This document shows, piece after piece, positions 18,844 through 26,923 of a DNA stretch of 64,000 nucleotides. The first letter of the stretch is position 1. Every line of letters starts with the position of its first letter. Both the position numbers and the translations under genes were made by a program. The DNA comes from an uncultured Oscillospiraceae bacterium (GTDB lineage: Bacteria > Bacillota > Clostridia > Oscillospirales > Oscillospiraceae), in assembly GCA_947629795.1 (NCBI GenBank), contig CANRFC010000005.1, positions 1 to 64,000 on the forward strand, written 5' to 3'. Below the pieces are notes generated by a model. It saw only the letters and a list, made by a program, of their open reading frames with translations. It was not told where the DNA came from and did no database searches.

Positions 18844-19452
18844 TCAGATCCACTCCAGGCGGCCCATTTTTGAGGGGATGAGACCCAATTTTGCCAGCAC
18901 GGGAAGCAGGGCGGAGAAGAAAATACACAGCAAAACGGTCTGCGGAATGAGCTTGATCGTGTTCCCGATCAGACTGGTCCACATCTCCAAAAGATAGCCC
19001 TTTTCATATAATATCGAGCTCCATAGAGCCCCCAGGACCACATTCAGCACATTTGTGGACAGCTTGGCCAGAAACACCTTCCACACGGTGATCCGCTGCC
19101 GGTAGAGGAACAGGGCATACAGAAAGGTCCCCAGCATCGTGGTCACCATATACCCCGGAAAATAAGCCCCACTGGGGTGGAGCAGGTAGGAAATGGTGTC
19201 CTCGGCGGCGCCGAAGACCAGGGCGGTGACGGGGCCGCAGACCATACCGCATACGCTGCGGGCCAGAAAGCCCCAGGTGACGTTGACATGTCCGGTCAGT
19301 GGGATGGAGGGCACCTGGGCAAGGGCCACGCAGGCGGCGATCATCAGGGCCGCAAAAGCCAGTGTCCGCGGGCGTTTCAGCTCTTCCCCGGCGGCGCGCC
19401 ACCAGGCGACGGTAAAAGGATTGGAGCACAGGTTCTGATACTGGTTCGGCAC
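18844..19452 (-). CDS. folT: Folate-family ECF transporter S component
   Basis: Substrate-binding membrane subunit of an energy-coupling-factor importer, 202 residues with about five to six hydrophobic segments. The mid-part FGAAEDTISYLLHPSGAYFPGY resembles the folate-type S component, and a THF riboswitch upstream supports folate as the ligand. The start is a GTG at 19452 with GGGAGG eight bases upstream, embedded in a hairpin. The shared ECF ATPases and T subunit are not in this window, so they must come from elsewhere (group II ECF arrangement). Confidence 0.85.
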   Translation of the reverse strand: MPNQYQNLCSNPFTVAWWRAAGEELKRPRTLAFAALMIAACVALAQVPSIPLTGHVNVTWGFLARSVCGMVCGPVTALVFGAAEDTISYLLHPSGAYFPGYMVTTMLGTFLYALFLYRQRITVWKVFLAKLSTNVLNVVLGALWSSILYEKGYLLEMWTSLIGNTIKLIPQTVLLCIFFSALLPVLAKLGLIPSKMGRLEWI

Positions 19453-19492
19453 AAAAATTCCTCCCTCCGTGCCGATACCGCACAGAGGGAGG
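19453..19492 (-). promoter_or_regulatory. Hairpin that is both terminator-like and sequesters the folT ribosome-binding site
   Basis: On the minus strand the arm 19492-19480 pairs over 13 bp with 19472-19460, loop 19479-19473. The 3' arm contains the GGGAGG Shine-Dalgarno of folT. Five T (19457-19453) follow, then the GTG start. A second, weaker hairpin followed by five T lies at about 19504-19522. Confidence 0.6.
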
Positions 19493-19555
19493 AAGATGTG
19501 CCGAAAAACGCGCTCTTAAGCGCAGCGACGCAGGGCGCAACTCCACCCGGTATGC

Positions 19556-19669
19556 GGCAGCGGGATGCGAAAGCGGCACTGCGGAGGGCAGACACTCCCC
19601 TTCCCTCACTTTGTCCGGCGGACAACTCCCCGTCCCGCCGGCACTGAACACGCCGCTTCCTACTCTGCC
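19556..19669 (-). promoter_or_regulatory. Tetrahydrofolate (THF) riboswitch
   Basis: Minus-strand leader with the features of the THF aptamer: a 5' GGCAGAGTAGG (from 19669), then GGCGTGTTCAGTGCC and GGGACGGGGAGTTG, and a 3' GCATCCCGCTGCC that pairs back with the start (CTGCC with GGCAG). Established THF riboswitches control folT and folate-synthesis genes in Clostridia, and this one lies directly upstream of folT. High folate should lower expression through one of the two hairpins downstream. Confidence 0.82.
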
Positions 19670-19683
19670 TTTGTGATGTTCCC

Positions 19684-19712
19684 ATCATACTCCACTCGCC
19701 CGGAAAAGGCAA
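19684..19712 (-). promoter_or_regulatory. Promoter of the THF riboswitch-folT unit
   Basis: On the minus strand: TTGCCT (19712-19707), a 17-base spacer and TATGAT (19689-19684), about 8 bases upstream of the expected transcription start and 15 before the aptamer. Confidence 0.6.
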
Positions 19713-19801
19713 GGAGAATTTTGCCCCTTCCCTACCGCCGCCGTCAAGGCTGAGGATCTCCCCTCCGGCAGTGCCTTGCCGGTCAGAGGGGCATGGACAG
19801 C

Positions 19802-20215
19802 TCAGAGGACCATGACCAGGGTACCGGCGGTGATGAGGATACAGCCCACCAGGGACTTTGTGGTGAATTTCTCGTGAAGGAAGACGAAAGCCATGATGAG
19901 GGTGATGACCACGCTGAGCTTGTCGATGGGCACCACCTTGGACGCCTCCCCCATTTGTAGGGCATGGTAATAGCACAGCCAGGAGGCCCCGGTGGCCAGG
20001 CCCGAGAGGATGAGGAAGAGCCAGCTCCTGCGGCTGATCTCCCCCAGGCCGGTCTGGGCGTTGGTGAGGAAGACCATGCCCCAGGACAGGAAGACCACCA
20101 CCACCGTCCGGATGGCGGTGGCCAGGTTGGAATTGACCCCCTCGATGCCGATCTTCGCCAGGATGGAGGTCAGAGCCGCAAAGACGGCAGAGAGCAACGC
20201 GAAAACAAACCACAT
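19802..20215 (-). CDS. Small EamA-family (DMT) membrane transporter
   Basis: A 137-residue membrane protein with four predicted helices, equivalent to one half of a typical ten-helix EamA exporter. ALTSILAKIGIEGVNSNLATAIRT and WLCYYHALQMGEASKVVPIDKLS are family-like. Single-domain members act as dimers. Conserved lengths in close relatives suggest it is complete, not truncated. Substrate unknown. ATG 20215 follows AGGAGG by ten bases. It lies 44 bases after rnmV and could share its transcript. Confidence 0.8.
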   Translation of the reverse strand: MWFVFALLSAVFAALTSILAKIGIEGVNSNLATAIRTVVVVFLSWGMVFLTNAQTGLGEISRRSWLFLILSGLATGASWLCYYHALQMGEASKVVPIDKLSVVITLIMAFVFLHEKFTTKSLVGCILITAGTLVMVL

Positions 20216-20259
20216 AACAGGACAGCCTCCTTGTATTGGCCCGTTTTCTGCGGGTCCTA

Positions 20260-20871
20260 TTATTTTGTGCCTGTCAGATCCAGTATACCCAGTTCTGCAA
20301 GCTCTTCATACCCATAGAGGGCATTGAGCGCGGACAGAAGGGCATTGGAACTCAGGTGCTCCGGCAGGTCCAGCTTTTTCAGCAGCTCCCGGCGTTTTTC
20401 TGCCGCCCCCTCTCCCCCGCTGAGTCCGGCGGCATAGAAGTCGGCCTTGGTGATCTCCCGGCGGGTCGGCTGAGGAGCGGTATCCTCGTCCAGGAAGGTG
20501 GCACCGGCCTTACGGAGAGTCTCCAGGAGGGTGGCAGGATCCATGCCTTCTACTCCCAGTTTTCCCTCCTTGCCGGGGGCGCGCTTGCGGCGCTCCTTCC
20601 CCGGCCGGTCTGGGATGTAGGCATGCTTCACCAGAGCCGGGTCCACCGCGCCCTTGAGATAGTTTCGGATGACAAAGCCCGCTCCATCGGAGTCGGTGAG
20701 GACGATGAGCCCTTGCTTTTGGGCCACCCGGCGCAGGAACTTCAGCCGCTCCTCGTCCCGGAAGACTCCGAAACCGGAAGTCTCCAGAATGAGAGCGTCC
20801 ACCACCTGGGAGAGGGTGTTCTTGTCATAGCGGCCCTCCACCACGATGGCCTCTTTGATCCGGGGCTTCAC
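20260..20871 (-). CDS. rnmV: Ribonuclease M5 (TOPRIM domain)
   Basis: Endoribonuclease that matures 5S rRNA precursors in Firmicutes. The TOPRIM domain is N-terminal: IVVEGRYDKN with the catalytic Glu and LTDSDGAG with the Asp-x-Asp pair. At 203 residues it is slightly longer than B. subtilis RnmV, with a Lys/Arg-rich insert (DRPGKERRKRAPGKEG). The GTG at 20871 overlaps the DUF4914 stop by four bases; the Shine-Dalgarno spacing is short, so translation probably depends on coupling. No 5S rRNA gene is nearby. Confidence 0.85.
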   Translation of the reverse strand: MKPRIKEAIVVEGRYDKNTLSQVVDALILETSGFGVFRDEERLKFLRRVAQKQGLIVLTDSDGAGFVIRNYLKGAVDPALVKHAYIPDRPGKERRKRAPGKEGKLGVEGMDPATLLETLRKAGATFLDEDTAPQPTRREITKADFYAAGLSGGEGAAEKRRELLKKLDLPEHLSSNALLSALNALYGYEELAELGILDLTGTK

Positions 20872-22745
20872 TCCTCCAACCCCAGGGGAATGATCTTGCA
20901 GTAGTCCTCCACTGTACCGCCGGAGCGGAAGCACTCGATGATCTTCCGGCCCACGGGGTGGAGCTCGGGCACGTCGTAGACGGCCAGCTCCTTGTCAAAG
21001 AACTCGGTGAGGATCTTGGCCCCGGTGTCGTAGCCCTTGACGCCCAGGCGTTCCTGGGTCTCGGGCCGGAGGAATTTCACCGAGATGTGCTGGCCATCCA
21101 CCTTCATCTCCCGGAGACAGTAGCCCAGGATAGAGCACCGGGCGGGGGTGAGCCGGTCCATGCGGAAATTCACGCCGCCCCGGCGGGCCAGGTATTCCCG
21201 GGAGATCCACTCGGGGGCGAAGCCCACCTCGTAGATACCGATGTGCTGGTTGGGGATGAGGACGTACTTGGTGTTGGGGCAGTTCAGGATCTGCTCCAGA
21301 AGCATATTGGCCTGGACTACCTGCTTTCCGGTGGCGAAGGGCCAGTAGGAGCCCACACCTTCACTGGCCAGAGCCCCACCGCCGGTGACGCTGGGGTTAT
21401 TGAAGCCCCGGGGGGCCACCAGGCGCCACAGCCAGGCCAGGGCCGGGGGCAGGACATGCAGAAGTCCGGCAATGCCGTAGCTGGGCTTTTCCGAGGTCGC
21501 AGGAGGCATTCGCACGCCGAAGGAGCGCACGTCCACCTCCACAGGGACATTGACGATGCGGTCAATCATTCTGCGGGGAATGATGACCCGGGGATTGGGA
21601 CAGGGAGCGCCGTCCGAGTCCAGGGAGTGCTCCCAAAGAAGACAGGTGGAGCGGGGCACAGCCTGGAGGTTGAAGAACATCAGGGGTTCCTTGGTGTGGA
21701 TGGAGATACGCTCGTAGGTGGGGTCGGAGCCGTATTCAGTGATGCCGTCCACCCGGACGAACCAGCCGTCCTCCCCGTCGAAGAGGGCCAGCTTGCCGCT
21801 GCCCGACTGGTACTCCGCCTTGCACATGGCCATGTCGTCGGTGACCGGCTCGATGGTACAGGTGTCGCTCATGCTGATGTAGTGGCAGGTGCCCGAGGTG
21901 GTGTTGAGACCCACCAGCACCCGGCCGTCCTCCTCCCGGCGCACGTCCTGCAGCAGCTCGCTCTTGCCGCCGCCGGAGGCTCCCTCGTGCATCATCACCA
22001 TCTCATTTTCGTAGGGAGTGATGATGCGGGCGGCCGAGGCATGGGCGGTGACCCAGCCCTCCTGTTCGCCTACATCGATGAGGAAGCTGTAAACCCCCTT
22101 CTTGGCCGAGGGGCCGGGATAGAGGTTGTAGGAGAAGACCTCGTGGAGGGTTTCGCTCCGGTCATGGACCACCACCTGTTTCCCGCTGAAGTGGGTGTGG
22201 CGGAAAGGCGGAGCTACGTAGATGATGGAACGGGGGGTGAAGCTGTCCACCTCCCGGATATTCACAAAGGCCTGAAGCTGGCTAAGGGCAAAGGCAAAAA
22301 ACGCGGCGTTCCGGGGACAGATGAGGGCCGCCTCATAGCCATAGTCATAGCCGCCGGCCTTGAAGGGTACGATAATGAGCTCCTGGGTGGCAAGCCAAGC
22401 CATGGTCTCCTTGCGCAGGTCGGAGAAGGGATAGCCGTAAACGTCCTGGAAGCGGGGTTTATCAGTGGGGCCGTCGTCGGCGATCCGCATGCTGTCCGGG
22501 TCCCGGCGGCGCATATAGTCCTCGGGGAAGTTGACCACCGCGCCGTTGCGGCAGCGGACCACGCTGGCCTCCCGGACAAGCTCGCCGTTTACCTCGTAGC
22601 TCACCTCGGTCTTGTCGGTGCGGCTGTTGCCGAAGATGAGCTCGAAGAGGACCTCCTTGCTCTCGGGCACGATGACACTGGGGCTTTGCTCCACCACCCG
22701 AGAGAGCTCTTCGGGAAAATGGAAGCGTTCCATAATGAGATTCAA
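20868..22745 (-). CDS. DUF4914 family protein with PEPCK-like P-loop
   Basis: A 625-residue protein that I place in the DUF4914 family. A P-loop, EGASGGGKSELL (near residue 255), resembles the phosphoenolpyruvate carboxykinase / HPr-kinase type rather than the RecA type. Other conserved-looking blocks are PPFRHTHFSG, VGLNTTSGTCHY and FGVRMPP. It may therefore be a nucleotide-dependent kinase or carboxykinase relative of unknown substrate. The start is probably a TTG at 22745, with GAGG about nine bases upstream; an ATG twelve bases later is an alternative. It lies between holA and rnmV in one operon. Confidence 0.7.
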   Translation of the reverse strand: MNLIMERFHFPEELSRVVEQSPSVIVPESKEVLFELIFGNSRTDKTEVSYEVNGELVREASVVRCRNGAVVNFPEDYMRRRDPDSMRIADDGPTDKPRFQDVYGYPFSDLRKETMAWLATQELIIVPFKAGGYDYGYEAALICPRNAAFFAFALSQLQAFVNIREVDSFTPRSIIYVAPPFRHTHFSGKQVVVHDRSETLHEVFSYNLYPGPSAKKGVYSFLIDVGEQEGWVTAHASAARIITPYENEMVMMHEGASGGGKSELLQDVRREEDGRVLVGLNTTSGTCHYISMSDTCTIEPVTDDMAMCKAEYQSGSGKLALFDGEDGWFVRVDGITEYGSDPTYERISIHTKEPLMFFNLQAVPRSTCLLWEHSLDSDGAPCPNPRVIIPRRMIDRIVNVPVEVDVRSFGVRMPPATSEKPSYGIAGLLHVLPPALAWLWRLVAPRGFNNPSVTGGGALASEGVGSYWPFATGKQVVQANMLLEQILNCPNTKYVLIPNQHIGIYEVGFAPEWISREYLARRGGVNFRMDRLTPARCSILGYCLREMKVDGQHISVKFLRPETQERLGVKGYDTGAKILTEFFDKELAVYDVPELHPVGRKIIECFRSGGTVEDYCKIIPLGLEE

Positions 22746-22764
22746 AACAAGCGACCTCGCTTTC

Positions 22765-23805
22765 TTAGGATACTTTTTTCAGGGACAGCTCCAGCAGGAA
22801 CTGGGTCAGGAGCTCCTGGGCGTCGGCTCCCGTGGACTTCATGGCCAGGTCGGTCTCCTCACAGCGGACCACCGCTCTGCGGCACCAGTCCAGGGAGAAC
22901 CGCCGGGCGGCTGTCATCAGCTTCTCCGCCGGGTAGGAATTGCGCATGCCCCAGGTCTCCATGAGCCACCTGGCACTTTTGCGCTGCTCCTGGGCCAGCT
23001 TGGCAGTGTAGAGCTGGCGGAGCTGCTTGCCCAGCACGGACAGGATCTTGATGGGAGCCTCCTGCATATGGAGCAGATCGGAGAGCACGGCGAAGGCCCG
23101 GTCAAAGTCCCCGGCGGCAATGGCGTCGGTGAGCTGAAAGACCACCGCGTCCAACTGGGGGGTTGCCACCGCGTCGATGTCCTGCCGGGTGATGCGGACC
23201 TCCCTGGCGTAGGCGCCGATCTTACCGATCTCGGAGATGAGGCCGTTCATCAGATCGCCGCACAGAAAGAGGAGGTATCGGGCGTCCTCGGTGGAGATGT
23301 CATGGCCCAGGGCCTTGAAACGGCGGGCGATCCAGTCGGTCAGGTCCCCCTGGGCCTGCCGGGCGAACTCCACCACCTGTCCCCTCTCCTTCACCAGCTT
23401 GGGAAGCTTCTGCCGGTTGTCCGGCTTATATTCGATGACATCGTAAATGAAGACCAGACAGACATACTCGGGCAGGTCGGACAGGATGACCGCCATGGCG
23501 TCGCTGTCCCCCCTGTATATATCGTAGTCTGTGACCTCCACCAGCGTGCGCTCGGCGGCGAAGGGAAGCGCGTCAATGGCGTCCCGCAGCTTTTGAATAG
23601 AAAAATCCCTGGCTTGCAAAACGTGGTGGTTGAACTCCTCCATACCTTCGGAGAGGACGAGTTTGCGCAGCCGGGACAGATAGTGGTCCCGCAAATAGAC
23701 CTCCTCGCCGTAGAAAACATAGAGATTTCCCACAGTTTGGGCAGCCAGGTCCCGCTTGAGGGCCTGGAGTGGGGCGTCATCCGGCCTCTTTTTTCCCATT
23801 GCCAT
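22765..23805 (-). CDS. holA: DNA polymerase III subunit delta
   Basis: Clamp-loader subunit that opens the beta sliding clamp, 346 residues. The N-terminal part NLYVFYGEEVYLRDHYLSRL and the later LVFIYD and LRQLYTAKLAQE are typical of HolA; the nucleotide-binding motif is degenerate, as is normal for delta. It is first in the holA-DUF4914-rnmV operon, with its own promoter; 19 bases separate it from the next gene. rpsT, often next to holA, is absent here. Confidence 0.92.
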   Translation of the reverse strand: MAMGKKRPDDAPLQALKRDLAAQTVGNLYVFYGEEVYLRDHYLSRLRKLVLSEGMEEFNHHVLQARDFSIQKLRDAIDALPFAAERTLVEVTDYDIYRGDSDAMAVILSDLPEYVCLVFIYDVIEYKPDNRQKLPKLVKERGQVVEFARQAQGDLTDWIARRFKALGHDISTEDARYLLFLCGDLMNGLISEIGKIGAYAREVRITRQDIDAVATPQLDAVVFQLTDAIAAGDFDRAFAVLSDLLHMQEAPIKILSVLGKQLRQLYTAKLAQEQRKSARWLMETWGMRNSYPAEKLMTAARRFSLDWCRRAVVRCEETDLAMKSTGADAQELLTQFLLELSLKKVS

Positions 23806-23838
23806 TTGAGGCCCTCCCTTCTTTGATGCGGCTTGATT

Positions 23839-23867
23839 AGTATAGCATACCAGAGCATTTTTTGCAA
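23839..23867 (-). promoter_or_regulatory. Promoter of holA
   Basis: On the minus strand: TTGCAA (23867-23862), a 17-base spacer and TATACT (23844-23839). Confidence 0.65.
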
Positions 23868-24103
23868 GTCAGATATTTCAATCTTTCATTTTTGTGGTTT
23901 TCGCACAAAAAATGTCAGCGTTGGGAGATGGATCATGTGCGTTGCGCAAAGCCTGCCGGAAAATTCTTTGAAAAACGCGCTCTCCACCGGCTGGGAAAGG
24001 CATCACTTGGAACAAGAAATGAAATTTTCGCATTTGGGTCTTTCTTTTTTCTGGAAGAAATGCTATGATAGAAGCAGATTTTTGAATGGAGGGGGTTTCC
24101 ATC

Positions 24104-25330
24104 ATGCAAAAAACACAGAAAAAGCTCAATCTGTCCGTCAAGATCCTGATCGGTCTCGCCATCGGCATTGTCGTGGGCTTGTTCCTCCCCGCCGAGATCG
24201 CCAACACCTGGATCAAACCCTTTGGCACTCTGTTTATGAACCTCATCAAGATGGTGGTGGTGCCGCTGGTGTTTGCCTCCATCGTGGTGGGCACCTGTGG
24301 GCTCAACGACGCCCGGGCCCTGGGCCGGCTGGGCGGCAAGACCATTCTCTACTACCTGCTTACCACCGCTTTGGCGGTGACCATCGGCCTGGTGGTGGCC
24401 AACATCTTCCCGGTGGGCCGGGAACTGGCCTTTGCCATGGAAGAGGTCACGGCGGGCGAGACCACCAGCGTGGTGGATACCCTGCTGAACATCGTGCCCA
24501 CCAATCCCATCGACGCCCTGGCCAAGGGGAATATGCTCCAGGTCATCTTCTTTGCCATCGCCCTGGGCGTGGGCATCCTCATGTGCGGGGAAAAGGGCAA
24601 GCCCCTGATGGATGGCGTCAACTCCCTGGCTGAGGCCATGTACGCCCTCACCGGGGGCATCATGAAGCTGGCGCCCATCGCCGTGTTTGCCCTGGTGTGC
24701 CCTGTAGTGGCGGTGAACGGGCCCAAGAGCCTGCTGCCCATGCTGGGGCTCATCCTCTCGGTGTATGGGGCGTGCATTTTCCACGCTGTGGTGGTCTATT
24801 CCGCCACGGTGGGCGGCTTTGCCCACATCAGCCCCGTACGGTTCTTCAAGGAGGCCGCGCCGGCCATGATCTTCGCCTTCTCCTCGGCCTCGTCGGCGGC
24901 CACCATCCCCTTCTCCATGGAGGCCAGTGAGCGGATGGGCGTGCCTCAGTCGGTGCGCTCCTTTGTGCTCCCCCTGGGGGCCACCATCAACATGGACGGC
25001 ACCGCCATCTATCAGGGCGTGTGTGCCCTGTTTGTGGCCAATGCCTACGGCATCCAGCTCTCCCTGAGCCAGCAGCTCATGATCATCCTTACCTGCACCC
25101 TGGCCTCCATCGGCACCGCCGGCGTGCCAGGCGCCGGGGCCGTGATGCTGACCATGGTCCTCTCCTCTGTGGGGCTTCCCGCCGAGGGTCTGGCCATGGG
25201 TATGGTGCTGGGCATCGACCGCATCCTGGACATGGCCCGGACCTGCGTGAACATCACCGGCGACATCGCCTGCTCGGTGGTGGTGGCCGCCTCTGAAAAG
25301 CAGTTGGAGCCCACTGCCAGCGCAAAGTAA
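24104..25330 (+). CDS. Dicarboxylate/amino acid:cation symporter (DAACS family)
   Basis: Secondary transporter of 408 residues with eight helices and two re-entrant loops, importing glutamate, aspartate or C4-dicarboxylates with Na+ or H+. Family motifs: SSASSAATIPFSME (the serine-rich re-entrant loop, near residue 265), the highly conserved ATINMDGTAIYQGV, and GVPGAGAVMLTMVL. ATG 24104 follows GGAGGGGG; the ATG at 24086 overlaps that site. A weak promoter (-10 TATGAT at 24064-24069) lies upstream. Monocistronic, with a strong terminator. Confidence 0.93.
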   Translation: MQKTQKKLNLSVKILIGLAIGIVVGLFLPAEIANTWIKPFGTLFMNLIKMVVVPLVFASIVVGTCGLNDARALGRLGGKTILYYLLTTALAVTIGLVVANIFPVGRELAFAMEEVTAGETTSVVDTLLNIVPTNPIDALAKGNMLQVIFFAIALGVGILMCGEKGKPLMDGVNSLAEAMYALTGGIMKLAPIAVFALVCPVVAVNGPKSLLPMLGLILSVYGACIFHAVVVYSATVGGFAHISPVRFFKEAAPAMIFAFSSASSAATIPFSMEASERMGVPQSVRSFVLPLGATINMDGTAIYQGVCALFVANAYGIQLSLSQQLMIILTCTLASIGTAGVPGAGAVMLTMVLSSVGLPAEGLAMGMVLGIDRILDMARTCVNITGDIACSVVVAASEKQLEPTASAK

Positions 25331-25340
25331 GAAAGGGCGC

Positions 25341-25388
25341 AAAAAATATGAGGGCGGGCCCCACATAAGGGCTCGCCCTCATTTTTTG
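25341..25388. terminator. Bidirectional terminator
   Basis: ATGAGGGCG (25348-25356) pairs with CGCCCTCAT (25374-25382) with an inner GGCCC/GGGCT pairing. Six T flank it on both strands. It serves the symporter and the convergent GtrA gene. Confidence 0.8.
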
Positions 25389-25393
25389 CCGTT

Positions 25394-25795
25394 TCAGGAC
25401 TTCTTGAAGGCGAAAAAGCGCTGGCCGAAATAGTTGAGGATAGTGTAGAGCCCCATACCGCCGATCTTGGTGAGCCGCTCCAGCCAGATGCCCTCCACCC
25501 CCAGGGCCCCCAGGATCAGCTTGCCCAGGGGCTGGGCGATGGAGTAGGCCAGCAGGTAGCACACCGCCACATTGACGGCGAACTTCACCGCCGACTTGAC
25601 AAAGTCCTCTTCGCTCTTGAAGGTGAACTTCCGGTTGAGGAAAAAGCTCATCACCGCCCCCGCCACATAGGCGATGGCCGTGGAGGGCCAGTACCCCAGG
25701 GGCTCCAGCACAAACATGAGGACCGCGGAGAGGAGGGTGTTCCCCACCCCCACCAGAAGGAACTTGGGAATGGACGAATCAATGAGCTTACTCAT
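25394..25795 (-). CDS. GtrA-family membrane protein
   Basis: A 133-residue protein with four hydrophobic helices, of the GtrA family, thought to flip or pass polyprenyl-linked sugars across the membrane for polymer glycosylation. FLLVGVGNTLLS and FLNRKFTFKS are family-like (the conserved N-RKFTF block). ATG 25795 has GGGAGG nine bases upstream; a TTG at 25801 is too close to it. It overlaps the stop of the GT2 gene by eight bases, and the two proteins probably form one pathway. Confidence 0.87.
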   Translation of the reverse strand: MSKLIDSSIPKFLLVGVGNTLLSAVLMFVLEPLGYWPSTAIAYVAGAVMSFFLNRKFTFKSEEDFVKSAVKFAVNVAVCYLLAYSIAQPLGKLILGALGVEGIWLERLTKIGGMGLYTILNYFGQRFFAFKKS

Positions 25796-26738
25796 CGTCA
25801 ATGACCTCCCGAATGAGGAACCGGGGGCGGCCCTTGGTCTCCAGGTAGATCTTGCCGATATACTCTCCGATGACGCCCAAAGACAGGAGGATCAGGCCGC
25901 CGATAGCCCAGACCGAGCAGATAAGGCTGGGCCAGCCCATGGTAGTGGCCCCCATGGCCCAGCGGACGATGGAGTAGATGAGCATGATGATGGACACGGC
26001 AAAGACCAGGAAGCCCAGGCCGGTGATCCACCGCAAGGGCTTGGTGGACAGACTGGTAATGCCCTCCATGGCAAAGGCCAGCATCTTCTTCAGGGGATAC
26101 TTGCTCTCCCCCGCGAAGCGCTCGCCCCGCTCATACTCCACGGTGCCGGTGGTGTAGCCCACCATAGGAACGATGCCCCGGAGGAAGAGGTTGACCTCCT
26201 TGAACTGGGCAAGGCCCTCCAGGGCCCGCCTGGACATCAGGCGGTAGTCGGCGTGATTGAAGACCGTCTCGGCCCCCAGAAGGTTCATCACCCGGTAGAA
26301 GCCCTCGGCGGTAAAGCGCTTGAAAAAGCTGTCCTTCTTCCGGGAGGAGCGCACCCCGTAGACGATGTCGCAGCCGGCATAATATTTCTCCACCATCTCA
26401 TCTACGGCGCCGATGTCGTCCTGGAGGTCGGCGTCCATGGAGATGACCATATCGGCCCGCTCCTTGGCGGTCATCAGTCCCGCCAGCAGGGCGTTCTGGT
26501 GGCCCCGGTTCCGGGACAGGTTCACCCCGGAAAAAATGGGGTCGGAGTCGTGAAGCTGGGCAATGAGCTCCCAAGTACGGTCCTTGGAGCCGTCGTTGAC
26601 AAACATGATCCGGCTTTTTTCCGAGAGCTTGCCGGAGGAGATGAGGCCGGTCAGTTTTTCCTTCAGCCGCTTGGAAGTCTCTGGAAGAACGGCCTCTTCG
26701 TTATAGCATGGCACAACAATGTACAGGATATCGGCCAC
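25788..26738 (-). CDS. Family 2 glycosyltransferase, polyprenyl-phosphate sugar synthase type
   Basis: A 316-residue membrane-bound GT2 enzyme of the DPM1/ArnC/GtrB type, which loads a sugar from a nucleotide donor onto undecaprenyl phosphate. GT-A domain: VVPCYNEE, FVNDGSKD, NRGHQNALLAG and MDADLQDD (metal-binding DxD). Two C-terminal helices (about 230-290) anchor it. The start is a GTG at 26738 with AGGAG ten bases upstream. Together with GtrA it would glycosylate a surface polymer such as teichoic acid. A TATAAT-like -10 (26784-26779, minus) lies upstream, but the -35 is poor. Confidence 0.9.
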   Translation of the reverse strand: MADILYIVVPCYNEEAVLPETSKRLKEKLTGLISSGKLSEKSRIMFVNDGSKDRTWELIAQLHDSDPIFSGVNLSRNRGHQNALLAGLMTAKERADMVISMDADLQDDIGAVDEMVEKYYAGCDIVYGVRSSRKKDSFFKRFTAEGFYRVMNLLGAETVFNHADYRLMSRRALEGLAQFKEVNLFLRGIVPMVGYTTGTVEYERGERFAGESKYPLKKMLAFAMEGITSLSTKPLRWITGLGFLVFAVSIIMLIYSIVRWAMGATTMGWPSLICSVWAIGGLILLSLGVIGEYIGKIYLETKGRPRFLIREVIDDE

Positions 26739-26797
26739 GAAAGTACCACTCCTTTGTGTGGAAAAGTAAGGTAAAGGTATTATACTCCAATTTGACG

Positions 26798-26820
26798 AAA
26801 AAGGGAACCCAAAGGTTCCC
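26798..26820 (-). terminator. Terminator of the spoIIA operon
   Basis: GGGAACC (26803-26809) pairs with GGTTCCC (26814-26820) over a 4-base loop; five T follow on the minus strand. It lies 100 bases after sigF. Confidence 0.65.
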
Positions 26821-26923
26821 TCTTTCCTCTTCCCTTTCCTTATTTTTTGAAATTGCGGCTGTCCCCTGTTTCTGCGACGGATCAGGCTGGTATACGTTCA
26901 CTTCCGATCCGGTATCCCATCTT

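Noticed and set aside
20958..22964. Plus-strand open frame of 668 codons antisense to DUF4914 and holA
   Set aside because: It spans two real genes on the other strand and has no ribosome-binding site; composition is typical of a shadow.
24041..24069. Promoter of the dicarboxylate symporter
   Set aside because: TATGAT is good, but the -35 (TTTCTT) is poor, so it was not listed as a separate feature.
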